Shown: piece by piece, positions 8,031 through 16,679 of the stretch
Layout: the number at the start of each line of letters is the position of its first letter
Position numbering within the stretch: position 1 is the stretch's first letter
Origin: JADJYF01 sp050186725
GTDB lineage: Bacteria > Pseudomonadota > Gammaproteobacteria > Ga0077536
DNA length: 64,000 bases
Assembly: GCA_050186725.1 (NCBI GenBank)
Contig: JBFWYG010000005.1
Coordinates: forward strand, 62,001-126,000
Reading direction: 5' to 3'
Notes under the pieces: generated by a model
Told to the model about the DNA's origin: nothing
Database searches by the model: none
What the model saw: the letters and a program-made list of their open reading frames with translations, nothing else
Translations under genes and position numbers: made by a program

Positions 8031-8972
8031 ATGACGCCCATGACCGTCCTTCGATGCGCGGCCCTGCTGGCGCTCGCGCTGCATGTGCCTGCGCGCGCCG
8101 CCGATCCCGCGCCCCCGGCGGACGCCCCCGCGGCCGCCACTGCCGATGCCCCGGCCGCGGACGGCGCAGCGCCGCCCGCTGACACCGCGCCTGCCGGCGA
8201 TGCCCCGCCACTGCTGGCCCAGCCCGCCGCGCCGGAACCGCCCGAGCCGGCGTTGCTGGCGCGGCTCGCGGCCAAGACGTTGCCCGCCGATTTCATCAAG
8301 CTCGGCGGCGACGCAACGCCGTTCCTCGCCCGCTACGTGGCATCGGCCAGGCCCGAGGCGCGCGGCGCGGTGCTGTTCCTGCCGCCGCCGGGGCGCTTCA
8401 TCGGTGACGACCCGGTGATTGCCGCGGCGCTCGAGTTGCTGCCGGCCGGCGGCTGGAGCGTGCTCGCGGTGCAGACGCCGCTGCTCGCCGCCACCGTGCC
8501 GCTGGCCGACTATGCCGCGACCGACGGCGAGGCGCTGGCACGCACCAAGGCCGGTCTCGAGCATCTCGCCAAGCAGCAGACCCCGCCGGCGGTGGTGGTG
8601 GTCGGCCAGGCGGGCAGCGTGGGGCTCGCGCTCGCCGCGGCCAAGGAGGCCGGCCAGGTCACCGCCGTGGCCGCCGTCGGGCCATGGCGGGATGCGCTCG
8701 GCGACGACAATCTGCCGCTGCTCGACCTGGTGCCCGACCGTGACCCCGCCGACCTGGCGAGCGCCACCGCGCGTCGCCTGCAGGCAAGCCGTGCCAAGCG
8801 CGTGGGCTACAAGCTCGCCGTGCTGGCCGGCGCCGACGCGCGCCTGGTGGGCTTCGACAAGGACATCGCGCGCCGCATTCGCGGTTTCGCCGAGCACCTG
8901 CCGCCGCCGGCCACCACCGCCCCGCCTCCGGAGCCTTCCGCGGCTGATGCCGCCGCGGCCGGCAAGCTCTAG
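8031..8972 (+). CDS. DUF3530-like exported alpha/beta-hydrolase-fold protein
   Basis: 313 aa with an N-terminal signal peptide (MTPMTVLRCAALLALALHVPARAA) followed by about 45 residues made almost only of Ala, Pro, Asp and Glu, a likely flexible linker. The remainder (ARPEARGAVLFLPPPGRF, LPAGGWSVLAVQTPLL, TPPAVVVVGQAGSVGLALAAA) follows the pattern of DUF3530 proteins, a periplasmic alpha/beta-hydrolase-like family. The expected nucleophile elbow reads GQAGS rather than GxSxG, so catalysis may be lost or different. It converges with queG, the two stops overlapping by four bases. Function unknown; family call is from remembered pattern. Confidence 0.65.
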   Translation: MTPMTVLRCAALLALALHVPARAADPAPPADAPAAATADAPAADGAAPPADTAPAGDAPPLLAQPAAPEPPEPALLARLAAKTLPADFIKLGGDATPFLARYVASARPEARGAVLFLPPPGRFIGDDPVIAAALELLPAGGWSVLAVQTPLLAATVPLADYAATDGEALARTKAGLEHLAKQQTPPAVVVVGQAGSVGLALAAAKEAGQVTAVAAVGPWRDALGDDNLPLLDLVPDRDPADLASATARRLQASRAKRVGYKLAVLAGADARLVGFDKDIARRIRGFAEHLPPPATTAPPPEPSAADAAAAGKL

Positions 8973-10051
8973 TCTTCTGCCGCGTGGCGCGCCAGCGCCC
9001 ACGCCACGTGTTCGCGCACCAGTGCCGAGGGATGGTCGGCACGGGCGCGGAGCGCCGCCAGCACTTCGGGTGAGGTCGGCGCATTGCCGAGTCCCACCGC
9101 GAGATTGCGCAGCCATTGCTCATGGGAGATGCGCCTGAGCGCCGAGCCGCGCGTGCGCGCTTCGAAGTCTTCCTCGCTCCAGGCGAACAATTCCGTCAGC
9201 GTGGCGCGTTCCAGGCCATGGCGCGGCGCGAAGTCGGGCACCGCGCTGATCCGCGCGTAGCGATTCCAGGGACACACCAGCTGGCAGTCGTCGCAGCCGA
9301 ACACGCGGTTGCCGATCAGCGGTCGCAGCGCCACGGGAATCGGCGCCTTGCTCTCGATGGTGAGATAGGAGATGCAGCGGCGCGCGTCGAGTTGGTAGGG
9401 CGCGACCAGCGCGGCGGTCGGGCAGACATCGATGCAGCGCGTGCAGGAGCCGCAATGATTGGCGGCCTCGCGGCGGGTGGGCGCCAGCGGCAGGTCGGTG
9501 AAGATCTCGCCGAGCAGGAACAGCGAGCCATCGTCGCGTTGCATGAGATTGGTGTGCTTGCCTACCCAACCCAGACCGCCGTTCCGCGCCAGCGCGCGTT
9601 CCAGCACCGGCGCGCTGTCGGTGAACACGCGGTAACCGAACTCGCCGATGCGCGCGCGCAGGCGCTCGGCCAGCTGCTTCAGGCGCAGGCGCAGGGTCTT
9701 GTGATAGTCGCGGCCGAGCGCGTAGCGCGCGATGTAGGCGCGGGCCGGATCGTGCAGGCAGGCGTTGGCCGCCTCCAGCGGCTCCGGCAGGTAATCCATG
9801 CGCAGCACCAGCACCGACAGCGTGCCCGGCACCAGCGTGTCGGGCGCCGCGCGGAGCGGCAGGCGCTCGCGCATCCAGGCCATGCTGCCGTGGCGCCCGG
9901 CGTCCAGCCAGCGCTGCAGGTGGGCGAGATCGCCGTCCAGGGTGAGGCGCGCGACGGCGAGATCCTGGAAGCCGAGCGCGAGCGCCCATTCGCGCAGCGT
10001 GTCGAGCAGCGCGTTGGCGTCGAGCGCGGCGGCCGGCGCCTCAGTCTCCAT
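8969..10051 (-). CDS. queG: Epoxyqueuosine reductase
   Basis: Last step of queuosine synthesis in tRNA: reduces epoxyqueuosine at the wobble position using a cobalamin and two [4Fe-4S] clusters. 360 aa, normal length. The ferredoxin-like part is visible: CGSCTRCIDVCPTAAL, then CISYLTIES, and CDDCQLVCPWNRYA giving the second cluster. The N-terminal WALALGFQDLAVARL and LRMDYLP segments and a C-terminal HEAT-like tail (RISHEQWLRNLAVGLGNA) match the family. It overlaps the ParA gene by 11 bases and so is the third member of the CHAD-ParA-queG transcription unit; no functional link to those two is known. Confidence 0.94.
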   Translation of the reverse strand: METEAPAAALDANALLDTLREWALALGFQDLAVARLTLDGDLAHLQRWLDAGRHGSMAWMRERLPLRAAPDTLVPGTLSVLVLRMDYLPEPLEAANACLHDPARAYIARYALGRDYHKTLRLRLKQLAERLRARIGEFGYRVFTDSAPVLERALARNGGLGWVGKHTNLMQRDDGSLFLLGEIFTDLPLAPTRREAANHCGSCTRCIDVCPTAALVAPYQLDARRCISYLTIESKAPIPVALRPLIGNRVFGCDDCQLVCPWNRYARISAVPDFAPRHGLERATLTELFAWSEEDFEARTRGSALRRISHEQWLRNLAVGLGNAPTSPEVLAALRARADHPSALVREHVAWALARHAAED

Positions 10052-10814
10052 CGTCCACTTTCATCGCCAGGTACTCCAGCCGCTCGCGCAGCGCCGCCCA
10101 TAGCGCGCGGAACGCCCGCCCGCCCGGCGAGGCGTCGGCGTAAGCGTTCACCGGGGCGCGGTGCTCGCCCATGCGTTCGACGTCGGCCGAGTAGGGCACG
10201 TAGCTGCGCAGCAGGCTCGGATGCGCCTGGGCGAATTCGATGATCAGCTCGCGATGCAGGGTCTTGCGCCGATCGACCATGGAGAAGAACGGCACCACCT
10301 CGGCGTGGCAGTCGCTCTGCGCGGCGCGGAACGCGAGCAGCTGCTCGAAGGCGCGCAACGAGAGATGCGTCGGGATCAGCGGCACCAGCAGGAGATCGGT
10401 CATCGCGAGGATGTTCTCCGAGACCGTCGACATGCTCGGCGCACTGTCGACGAACACCAGGTCGTAGTCCTCGGCCACTTCGCGCAGCATGCGCCGCAAG
10501 CGCACGCCGCCTTTCTTGTAGTCGCGCAGTTCGACGTCGAGGTTGCGATAGGAGAAGTCCGCCGGGATCAGATCGAGTCCGGCGATATCGGTGGCGCGGA
10601 TCGCTCGTCCGAGACCACGCTTGTTCTCGAGCAAGGCGGCCGCGCCGCCATCCAGCCCCGGCCGCACACGCAAGTAGAAGCTCGCCGCGCCCTGCGCGTC
10701 GAGATCCCACAAGAGCGTGCGCAGACCGCTCTCGGCGGCGATGTAGGCGAGATTGACCGCCGCCGCGGTCTTGCCCACGCCGCCTTTCAGGTTGTACGTC
10801 GCGATGACCTTCAC
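10041..10814 (-). CDS. Orphan ParA-family ATPase (no HTH domain)
   Basis: 257 aa deviant Walker-A ATPase of the ParA/MinD group. Seen: KGGVGKTAA with signature Lys10 and P-loop Lys15, Walker A' WDLDAQG (Asp37, Asp39), and Walker B YDLVFVDSAPS. There is no N-terminal helix-turn-helix, so it is the short type found in chromosomal ParA/Soj and in cargo-positioning relatives (McdA, PpfA). No ParB or parS-like repeats are nearby. Its start overlaps the stop of the CYTH/CHAD gene by four bases, indicating coupled translation. I infer it may position a cargo bound by the CHAD protein. A general DNA-partition role is less likely in the absence of ParB. Confidence 0.88.
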   Translation of the reverse strand: MKVIATYNLKGGVGKTAAAVNLAYIAAESGLRTLLWDLDAQGAASFYLRVRPGLDGGAAALLENKRGLGRAIRATDIAGLDLIPADFSYRNLDVELRDYKKGGVRLRRMLREVAEDYDLVFVDSAPSMSTVSENILAMTDLLLVPLIPTHLSLRAFEQLLAFRAAQSDCHAEVVPFFSMVDRRKTLHRELIIEFAQAHPSLLRSYVPYSADVERMGEHRAPVNAYADASPGGRAFRALWAALRERLEYLAMKVDDGD

Positions 10815-12337
10815 GGCGCCGGCTCGAACAGTTCGCCGAGCGTGCGCTGATGATCGCGCGCATCGAAGCGCGCGAGCGCGGCCACCACCGCCGCCACTTC
10901 ACTCCGGGTGATCCGCGCCTCAAGCGCGGCGCGGGCGGCGGCCAGCGCGTCCCGCAGCGGACGTGAACCTCGTGCGCGCCGCGCGAGCGGCCCGTCGAGC
11001 AGTTCGAGCGCGGCGTTGCGATCGCAGATCTCGCCCATCATGGTCTGTAGCGCCTTGAGATCGGCGAGCACCACGCCGATGCGTTCACGCGGATAGAGCG
11101 CGGTGAAGGGTTCGAGCAGGTAGCGCAGCCGCTTGCCGCGCTTGCGCAGCTCGTGCAGTCCGTCCGGCGTGTAGTGCGCTTCCACCGCCTCGGCGTCGCG
11201 CCGCAGTCGGCGCAGGGCGCGGCGGACGGCGCGCGAGGTGGCGGTGAGCAGGCGCGGCCCGTCACCGTCCTCCGCGATCGCGAGACCGAGCGCCGCCGCC
11301 CAGTCGGCAAGCAGGCGCGCGTAGCGGGATGAGGCCAGCAGTCTGGCGAGTCGACCCGCCGCCACGGCGCGTTCGGCCGTGACCACCCCGGCCAGCGCGA
11401 CGCGCTCGGCGGGGGCGAGAGGCGCGAAGTCGGCGCTGGGCGCGGTCAGCGCTTCGAGCAATACGTCCAGATCGCGCAGGCGGCTGGTGGCGCGCGCGAG
11501 CCAGCGGAACTCGCCGGCGAAGTGCAGGACCAGGCGCGGGTCGAAAAGCCCGCGGTGACCGCGCAGCAGGGAGCGGGTGCGTCGCGCCGCAACGCGCAGG
11601 TCGTGCAAGGCCTCGGCGTCGGGCGCGCCGGCCCCCGGCGGCGCGACCTGCGCGATGACGCCGAGGTGCCCCTGCAGCACCGCCGCCACCGCCGCGCGCG
11701 CCGGCGCGTCGGCGGACTGTCGCGGTGGAACCGTCGGCTGGCCGGGGCCGACCTCGCGTTCGAGCACCAGAAGCGGGTCTTCGGCCAGCGTCCGCCACGG
11801 TAGGACCGCGCTCAACTGCCCGGCCCAGGTTGCAGTCTCACGTTCGTAGCCGCGTTTGGCCCGCAGTTCGCCGAGCACCACCCCCGCGCCCGCGGACGGA
11901 TACGTCACGGCCGACAGCTCGCATTCGATTTTCTGATCCTGGTTGCGACAGGGCGCCGCCCAGCCCTGGCCGCGCCAGCACCGCACGGTGCGCAGCGGAT
12001 CCGCGCCGCACAGCGCGGCCAGCCGCGCGCGCAGTCGCGACGAGTCCACCGCGGGCACGGTCGCGGGGCAGGTGGGCGCCGCGCCGCGCAACAGCGAGTC
12101 GCGGCCGTGGCGACGCAGGCAGAGTTCGCCCTCGCCCATGCCCTCGCCTTGTCGCTGCCGCCATTCGAGCAGCCAGCCGCGCCGCCGGAGCGCGAGGTCG
12201 GGCGTGTCGAGCAGGCGGAGTTCGTGCTCGAAGCTGCGACCCTCGACGTCGGGCAGGGCGTCGCGCGCCGCCTGGCTCAGGGTCGCCAGGCTCGCGGTGC
12301 CGAGGAAATGGTGGATGGTGGGCGTGATGGCGGCCAT
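10811..12337 (-). CDS. CYTH-like and CHAD domain protein
   Basis: 508 aa. The N-terminal third resembles a CYTH (triphosphate tunnel metalloenzyme) domain: LLDTPDLALRRRGWLLEWRQ matches the family's FDTPDLxLRxxGxxLRxR, and GELRAKRGYERE may be its end. The metal-binding ExExK signature is reduced to FEHELRL, so catalytic activity is doubtful. The C-terminal half is a CHAD domain: LHDLRVAARRTRSLLRGHRGLF and LHELRKRGKRLRYLLEPF carry the conserved His and basic residues. CHAD domains bind polyphosphate and decorate polyphosphate granules in other bacteria. First gene of a unit with ParA and queG. No transmembrane segment or signal peptide was seen. Confidence 0.88.
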   Translation of the reverse strand: MAAITPTIHHFLGTASLATLSQAARDALPDVEGRSFEHELRLLDTPDLALRRRGWLLEWRQRQGEGMGEGELCLRRHGRDSLLRGAAPTCPATVPAVDSSRLRARLAALCGADPLRTVRCWRGQGWAAPCRNQDQKIECELSAVTYPSAGAGVVLGELRAKRGYERETATWAGQLSAVLPWRTLAEDPLLVLEREVGPGQPTVPPRQSADAPARAAVAAVLQGHLGVIAQVAPPGAGAPDAEALHDLRVAARRTRSLLRGHRGLFDPRLVLHFAGEFRWLARATSRLRDLDVLLEALTAPSADFAPLAPAERVALAGVVTAERAVAAGRLARLLASSRYARLLADWAAALGLAIAEDGDGPRLLTATSRAVRRALRRLRRDAEAVEAHYTPDGLHELRKRGKRLRYLLEPFTALYPRERIGVVLADLKALQTMMGEICDRNAALELLDGPLARRARGSRPLRDALAAARAALEARITRSEVAAVVAALARFDARDHQRTLGELFEPAP

Positions 12338-12447
12338 GGCGTCCTCGCGCGGGTGCCGAGGGCCTCAGGGCCCTGGTCAAAATTATCTCTGCATTCGCCC
12401 GCGCAGGCGCACCCTCGATGGTGACGAGATTATTCCGACCCGCGCCC

Positions 12448-13851
12448 TCAGAGCACCTGGCTCGCGTGGTCCGCGAGCCGCGAGCGCTCGCCGCGACGGA
12501 GCGTCACGTGGCCGCCGTGGGCCCAGCTCTTGAACCGGTCGACCACGTAGGTCAGACCCGAGGTCGTCTCGCTGAGATAGGGCGTGTCGATCTGACCGAT
12601 GTTGCCGAGGCACACGAACTTGGTGCCCGGGCCGGCGCGGGTGATGAGAGTCTTCATCTGTTTCGGCGTCAGGTTCTGCGCCTCGTCGATGATCACGAAG
12701 CGATTCAGGAAGGTGCGGCCGCGCATGAAGTTCAACGAGCGAATCTTGATGCGGTGGCTGATCAGATCCGCGCTCGCAGCGCGGCCCCACTCGCCGCCCT
12801 CCTCGGACTCCGACAGCACCTCCAGGTTGTCCATCAGCGCGCCCATCCAGGGCGTCATCTTCTCTTCCTCGGTGCCGGGCAGGAAGCCGATGTCCTCGCC
12901 GACCGGAATGGTCACGCGAGTAATGACGATTTCGCGGTAGCGGCGCGTCTCCATGCACTGCGCGAGGCCGGCGGCGAGCGCGAGCAGCGTCTTGCCACTG
13001 CCGGCCGTGCCGACCAGCGAGACGAACTCGCACTCCGGGTCCATCAGGAGATTGAGCGCGAAGTTCTGTTCGCGGTTGCGCGCGCTGATGCCCCACACCG
13101 CGAGGCGCGCCTGGCGATAGTCGCGGATCTGACGCAGCACCAGGCGGTCGGTCTCTTCGCGCACCACGGCGAGTTCGAGCTGTTCGTCGCCGGGGACGTA
13201 GACGAACTCATTCGGGATCGCCGGCGTGACCACGCCCTGGGGAATGCTGTAGTAGGTACCGCTCTCGTCCTTCCAGCACTTGACGTCGTTCTGGCAGCGC
13301 GCCCAGAAGTCGGCCGGCATCTCCTGCGCGCCGGTGTAGAGCAGGTCGATGTCGTCCAGCACCTTGTCGTTGTAGTAGTCCTCGGCCGGCATGCCGAGCA
13401 CTCGCGCCTTGATGCGCAGGTTGATGTCCTTCGACACCAGCACCACGTCGCCCCAGAGTCCCTCGGCGCGCAGCGCGAGCCCGGTCTGCAGGATGGTGTT
13501 GTCCGGCGACTTGCCGGCCATGCCGGTCAGGCCCGCGACCTCGAGCGGACGGGTCTGCAGGAACAGCTTGCCGCTCGGGCGCTGGCCGGCGCCGCCGCCG
13601 TTGGCATGGGCTTCGAGCGGCAGGCCGGCGGCGATCGCCGCGGCATCGGCCTCGGCGATGATCTCGTCCAGGAAACGGCTGGCCTGGCGCGCGTTGCGCG
13701 CCACTTCGCTCATGCCTTTCTTGGTCGCGTCTAGCTCTTCGAGCACGATCATCGGAATGAACAGCGCGTGCTCGGCGAAGCGGAACAGCGCGGTGGGATC
13801 GTGAATCAGGACGTTGGTGTCGAGGACGTAGGTGCGGCGTGATTCCGCCAT
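12448..13851 (-). CDS. PhoH-family ATPase with N-terminal PIN domain (PhoH2 type)
   Basis: 467 aa. The N-terminal PIN ribonuclease domain begins YVLDTNVLIHDPTALFRF, with further acidic residues in LVSKDINLRIKA. The C-terminal PhoH ATPase/helicase domain has Walker A GTAGSGKTLLALAAG, LPGTEEEKMTPWMGALMDN, and Walker B FVIIDEAQNLTP. Such PIN-PhoH proteins act as RNA-cleaving, RNA-unwinding factors in mycobacteria; the bacterial family is broadly conserved. The start at 13851 (MAESRRTYVLDTNVL) is taken because the open frame upstream overlaps gcvR in another frame. It lies 38 bases downstream of gcvR on the same strand. A second, PIN-less PhoH protein (YbeZ) is at 47012. Confidence 0.93.
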   Translation of the reverse strand: MAESRRTYVLDTNVLIHDPTALFRFAEHALFIPMIVLEELDATKKGMSEVARNARQASRFLDEIIAEADAAAIAAGLPLEAHANGGGAGQRPSGKLFLQTRPLEVAGLTGMAGKSPDNTILQTGLALRAEGLWGDVVLVSKDINLRIKARVLGMPAEDYYNDKVLDDIDLLYTGAQEMPADFWARCQNDVKCWKDESGTYYSIPQGVVTPAIPNEFVYVPGDEQLELAVVREETDRLVLRQIRDYRQARLAVWGISARNREQNFALNLLMDPECEFVSLVGTAGSGKTLLALAAGLAQCMETRRYREIVITRVTIPVGEDIGFLPGTEEEKMTPWMGALMDNLEVLSESEEGGEWGRAASADLISHRIKIRSLNFMRGRTFLNRFVIIDEAQNLTPKQMKTLITRAGPGTKFVCLGNIGQIDTPYLSETTSGLTYVVDRFKSWAHGGHVTLRRGERSRLADHASQVL

Positions 13852-13889
13852 GATCGAGCAATCCGGGTTGGGGACGCCGCCCGCGGGAA

Positions 13890-14441
13890 CTACTTGACCG
13901 GCTCCATGATGGCGTCGAGGTTGTGCTGGTCGCAGAAGTCCATGAAATCGCTGCGCATGCCGGCGATGGAGATGTTGGTCGGGATGCTGATGGTCATATG
14001 CAGCGAGACCATCGGCGTGCCGGTGTGGGCGGCGGCATAGTTGCCCGAGTACATGTCTTCGATGTTGATGTCCCGCCGCGAGAAGAACTGCGCGATCTGG
14101 TGGACGATGCCCGCCTGTTCGACCGCGATCACCTCGACCGCGTAGGGCATGAGGTTGTGCGCCGGCTTGCGCGAGGTGGCGCGCTGGCAGGTGATGGTGA
14201 TGTCGAGCTCCTGCGCGAGGCGGCCCAGGACGCTCTCGATCTTGGCGATCGCGTCCCAGGTGCCGGACAGGAGCGCCATCATCGCGAAACGATCGCCCAT
14301 CACCGCGGTGCGGCTTTCGGCGATGGCGCAGCCGCATTCTCGAATGGCGCGCACGATGGGTTCGATGAGCCCGGCGCGGTTGGCGCCCATGGCCGAGATG
14401 GCGACGAGATTCTGCATCAAGGGAGGTGGATTGGTTGACAT
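13890..14441 (-). CDS. gcvR: Glycine cleavage system transcriptional repressor-like protein, two ACT domains
   Basis: 183 aa. GcvR in Escherichia binds the activator GcvA and blocks the glycine cleavage operon when glycine is low; there is no DNA-binding domain. Two ACT repeats are visible: LVAISAMGANRAGLIEPIVRAIRECGCAI and YAVEVIAVEQAGIVHQIAQFFSRRDINIEDM. The length and divergence from dapA match the Escherichia gcvR-dapA-bamC arrangement, which supports orthology. Whether the regulatory target is conserved cannot be told, and no gcvA or gcvTHP gene is in the window. Starts at 14441 or, less likely, at the internal Met nine codons on. Confidence 0.82.
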   Translation of the reverse strand: MSTNPPPLMQNLVAISAMGANRAGLIEPIVRAIRECGCAIAESRTAVMGDRFAMMALLSGTWDAIAKIESVLGRLAQELDITITCQRATSRKPAHNLMPYAVEVIAVEQAGIVHQIAQFFSRRDINIEDMYSGNYAAAHTGTPMVSLHMTISIPTNISIAGMRSDFMDFCDQHNLDAIMEPVK

Positions 14442-14540
14442 GCGCGAATTCAGCAGGGCTGGTCATTGTGCCTGCTCGGCGTGGCGTGGGGCAAGGTCTG
14501 GCGCGCCCCGCCACGAGGCCCGGCGCCGGCCTCGACCGGC

Positions 14541-14569
14541 TTGTCCTGCCGTTTTCCAGCCGATACCAT
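14541..14569 (+). promoter_or_regulatory. Sigma-70-like promoter of dapA
   Basis: TTGTCC (14541-14546) and TACCAT (14564-14569) are separated by 17 bases, four of six matches to each consensus hexamer, in the gcvR/dapA divergent region. AAGGA at 14584-14588 is the ribosome binding site seven bases before the dapA ATG. Confidence 0.5.
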
Positions 14570-14595
14570 AACTGATTGTTTTCAAGGATTTTCGC

Positions 14596-15498
14596 ATGCG
14601 AACCATCAGCGGCAGCATCGTTGCGCTCGTGACCCCGATGCGACCGGGGGTCGAAGCCGAGACGCCGCTCGATGAAAGCGCGCTGGCGCGACTCGTCGAG
14701 TTCCACATCGAAAACGGCACCGATGGCATCGTCGCGGTGGGCACCACCGGCGAATCCGCCACCTTGGACGAGCAGGAGCACCTGGCGACGATTCGCCGCG
14801 TGATCGAACTGGTGGCGGGACGCATACCGGTGATCGCCGGCACCGGCGCCAATTCAACCTTCGAGGCCATTCGCCTGACGCGCCACGCGAAGTCCGCCGG
14901 TGTCGACGCCTGCCTGCTGGTCACGCCCTATTACAACAAGCCGACCCAGGAAGGCCTCTACCTGCACCACAAGGCGGTGGCCGAGGCGGTCGACATTCCG
15001 CAGATTCTCTACAACGTCCCGAGCCGCACCGCCTGCGACATGCAGCCTGAGACGGTCGCGCGCCTGGCCAGGTTGCCGAACATCGTCGGCATCAAGGAAG
15101 CGACCGGCGACCTCACGCGCCTGGCGGCGATCCGCGAACGCTGCGGCCAGGATTTCCTGCTGCTCTCGGGCGACGACGCCACCGCCTGCGATTTCATCCT
15201 GCAGGGCGGGCACGGCGTGATTTCGGTCACCGCCAACGTCGCGCCGAAACTCATGCACGAAATGTGTGTCTTGGCCCAAGGGGGCAATGCCCAGGCCGCG
15301 CACGCCCTCGACGCGAAGCTGCAGCCGCTGCATCGCGACCTGTTCGTCGAGGCGAACCCGATACCTGTCAAATGGGCCGTGGAGCGCATGGGTCTGTGCG
15401 ATGCCGGCATCCGTCTGCCGCTGACCTGGCTGTCGGCCGGCCGTCAGGCGGTGGTGCGCGAAGCACTGACGCACGCCGGCATTGCCTGTCGCGCCTGA
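14596..15498 (+). CDS. dapA: 4-Hydroxy-tetrahydrodipicolinate synthase
   Basis: Condenses pyruvate and aspartate semialdehyde, the first step committed to lysine and diaminopimelate. 300 aa TIM barrel. Seen: GSIVALVTPM at the start, GTTGESATLDEQEH, ILYNVPSRTACDM with the catalytic Tyr, and GIKEATGDLTRL with the Schiff-base Lys. The end FVEANPIPVKWA is typical. First gene of dapA-bamC-MBL hydrolase; bamC follows after 42 bases. The order equals that of Escherichia and Pseudomonas. Confidence 0.96.
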   Translation: MRTISGSIVALVTPMRPGVEAETPLDESALARLVEFHIENGTDGIVAVGTTGESATLDEQEHLATIRRVIELVAGRIPVIAGTGANSTFEAIRLTRHAKSAGVDACLLVTPYYNKPTQEGLYLHHKAVAEAVDIPQILYNVPSRTACDMQPETVARLARLPNIVGIKEATGDLTRLAAIRERCGQDFLLLSGDDATACDFILQGGHGVISVTANVAPKLMHEMCVLAQGGNAQAAHALDAKLQPLHRDLFVEANPIPVKWAVERMGLCDAGIRLPLTWLSAGRQAVVREALTHAGIACRA

Positions 15499-15540
15499 GC
15501 GCTCCGCGACCGACCCGCTCCTAACGAGGATTTTTGTTCT

Positions 15541-16662
15541 ATGTCCAGAATCGCACTCACGTGCGTGATGTTGGCGGCCGCACTCAGCGGCTGCAGCAAG
15601 CTCGTTCCCAAGCTCGACGAAGTCGTGCCCGATTCCCGCAAGGACTACCAGAAGGCCCAGTCGCTGCCCGATCTCGAAGTGCCGCCGGACTTGAGCACGG
15701 AGGCGATCAAGGACCGCATGGTGATCCCGGAGGGCGGCAAGACCGCCAAGTACTCGTCTTTCCAGGAGCGTCGGGCGGAGGCGCAGAAGGTCGCCGAGGT
15801 CGAGAAGGCGCAGACCGCCGCGGTGCGCGTGCTGGAGAACGAGCACGTGCTGTCGGTGACAGGCGCGCCGGTGCAGGTGTGGCCCAAGCTGCACGATTTC
15901 CTGACCGAGCAGGGCTACAAGCTGGAACTCGACGACGTCGAACTCGGCGTGATCGAGACCGCCTGGGCGGAAGACCAGGGCAAGCTGTCGCGCGACAAGT
16001 TCAAGATCTTCGCCGAGGCCGGCGCCGAGACCGGCACCACCGTGCTGTACGTCTCGCACGAGGCGCAGGAACTCTCGCCCCAGGGCGAGGAACTGGTGTG
16101 GCAGAAGAAGCCGCGCGACGTCGAGGCGGAGCGCGGCATGGTCGAGCGCCTGCAGACCTTCCTGGGCGGACAGGGCACGGCGGTGGCGACCTCCGATGAC
16201 GGCGCCACCCCGCCGAGCGCCGCGACGCGCACCGAGACCGAGTCCGCGGACGCCGACGGCGGCACGGGCGCGGCCGCGAGCAGCGGCGGCAGCCATCACG
16301 CGGACATCGTCGCGGTCGGCGGTGGCAAGAGCTATCTCAGCCTCGAGGAAGAATTCCCGAGCGCGTGGAAGACCACGGGCAAGGCGCTCGAACAGGTCGG
16401 CGCGCAGATCAAGGATTCGGACAAGGGGCGTGGCGTCTACCTGGTGCAGGTCGCGGGCGGCGACGGCGAGGGTTCGGGCGTGCTGTCCAAGCTCAAGTTC
16501 TGGGGCGGTGGCGATGGCCAGGAACTGCAGGTCAGCCTGACCGGGGTGGGCGCCAAGACCGAAGTGGTGGTGCTCGATCGCGACGGCCGTTGGGAAACCG
16601 GCGAAGCCGCGATGGCGCTGCTGACCAAGCTGCACGAGTCGTTCAACAGCGGCAAGATCTGA
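15541..16662 (+). CDS. bamC: Outer membrane protein assembly factor BamC
   Basis: Lipoprotein of the BAM complex that inserts beta-barrel proteins in the outer membrane. 373 aa with signal peptide MSRIALTCVMLAAALSGC, lipobox ALSG|C with Cys18 as acylated residue. After it comes the unstructured BamC segment that contacts BamD (DYQKAQSLPDLEVPPDLS), conserved in the family. Two helix-grip domains follow (about 95-195 and 260-370), joined by a Ser/Ala/Gly-rich linker around residues 220-255. The position right after dapA matches Escherichia (nlpB). Stop to next start spacing is 17 bases, so it is probably cotranscribed with the MBL hydrolase gene. Confidence 0.88.
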   Translation: MSRIALTCVMLAAALSGCSKLVPKLDEVVPDSRKDYQKAQSLPDLEVPPDLSTEAIKDRMVIPEGGKTAKYSSFQERRAEAQKVAEVEKAQTAAVRVLENEHVLSVTGAPVQVWPKLHDFLTEQGYKLELDDVELGVIETAWAEDQGKLSRDKFKIFAEAGAETGTTVLYVSHEAQELSPQGEELVWQKKPRDVEAERGMVERLQTFLGGQGTAVATSDDGATPPSAATRTETESADADGGTGAAASSGGSHHADIVAVGGGKSYLSLEEEFPSAWKTTGKALEQVGAQIKDSDKGRGVYLVQVAGGDGEGSGVLSKLKFWGGGDGQELQVSLTGVGAKTEVVVLDRDGRWETGEAAMALLTKLHESFNSGKI

Positions 16663-16679
16663 GCCGCCCGGCCCGGCCG

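Noticed and set aside
9798..12327. Several plus-strand open frames opposite queG, ParA and the CHAD gene
   Set aside because: They mirror the codon bias of the minus-strand genes, and the minus-strand frames carry clear domain motifs.
12358..12390. GATAAT box and AGGGCC hairpin upstream of the CHAD gene
   Set aside because: No acceptable -35 at the right distance and the hairpin is short, so a promoter or terminator call would be weak.
13852..14781. Upstream continuation of the PIN-PhoH frame over gcvR into dapA
   Set aside because: The extension overlaps gcvR in another frame, and the PIN domain begins directly after the ATG at 13851.
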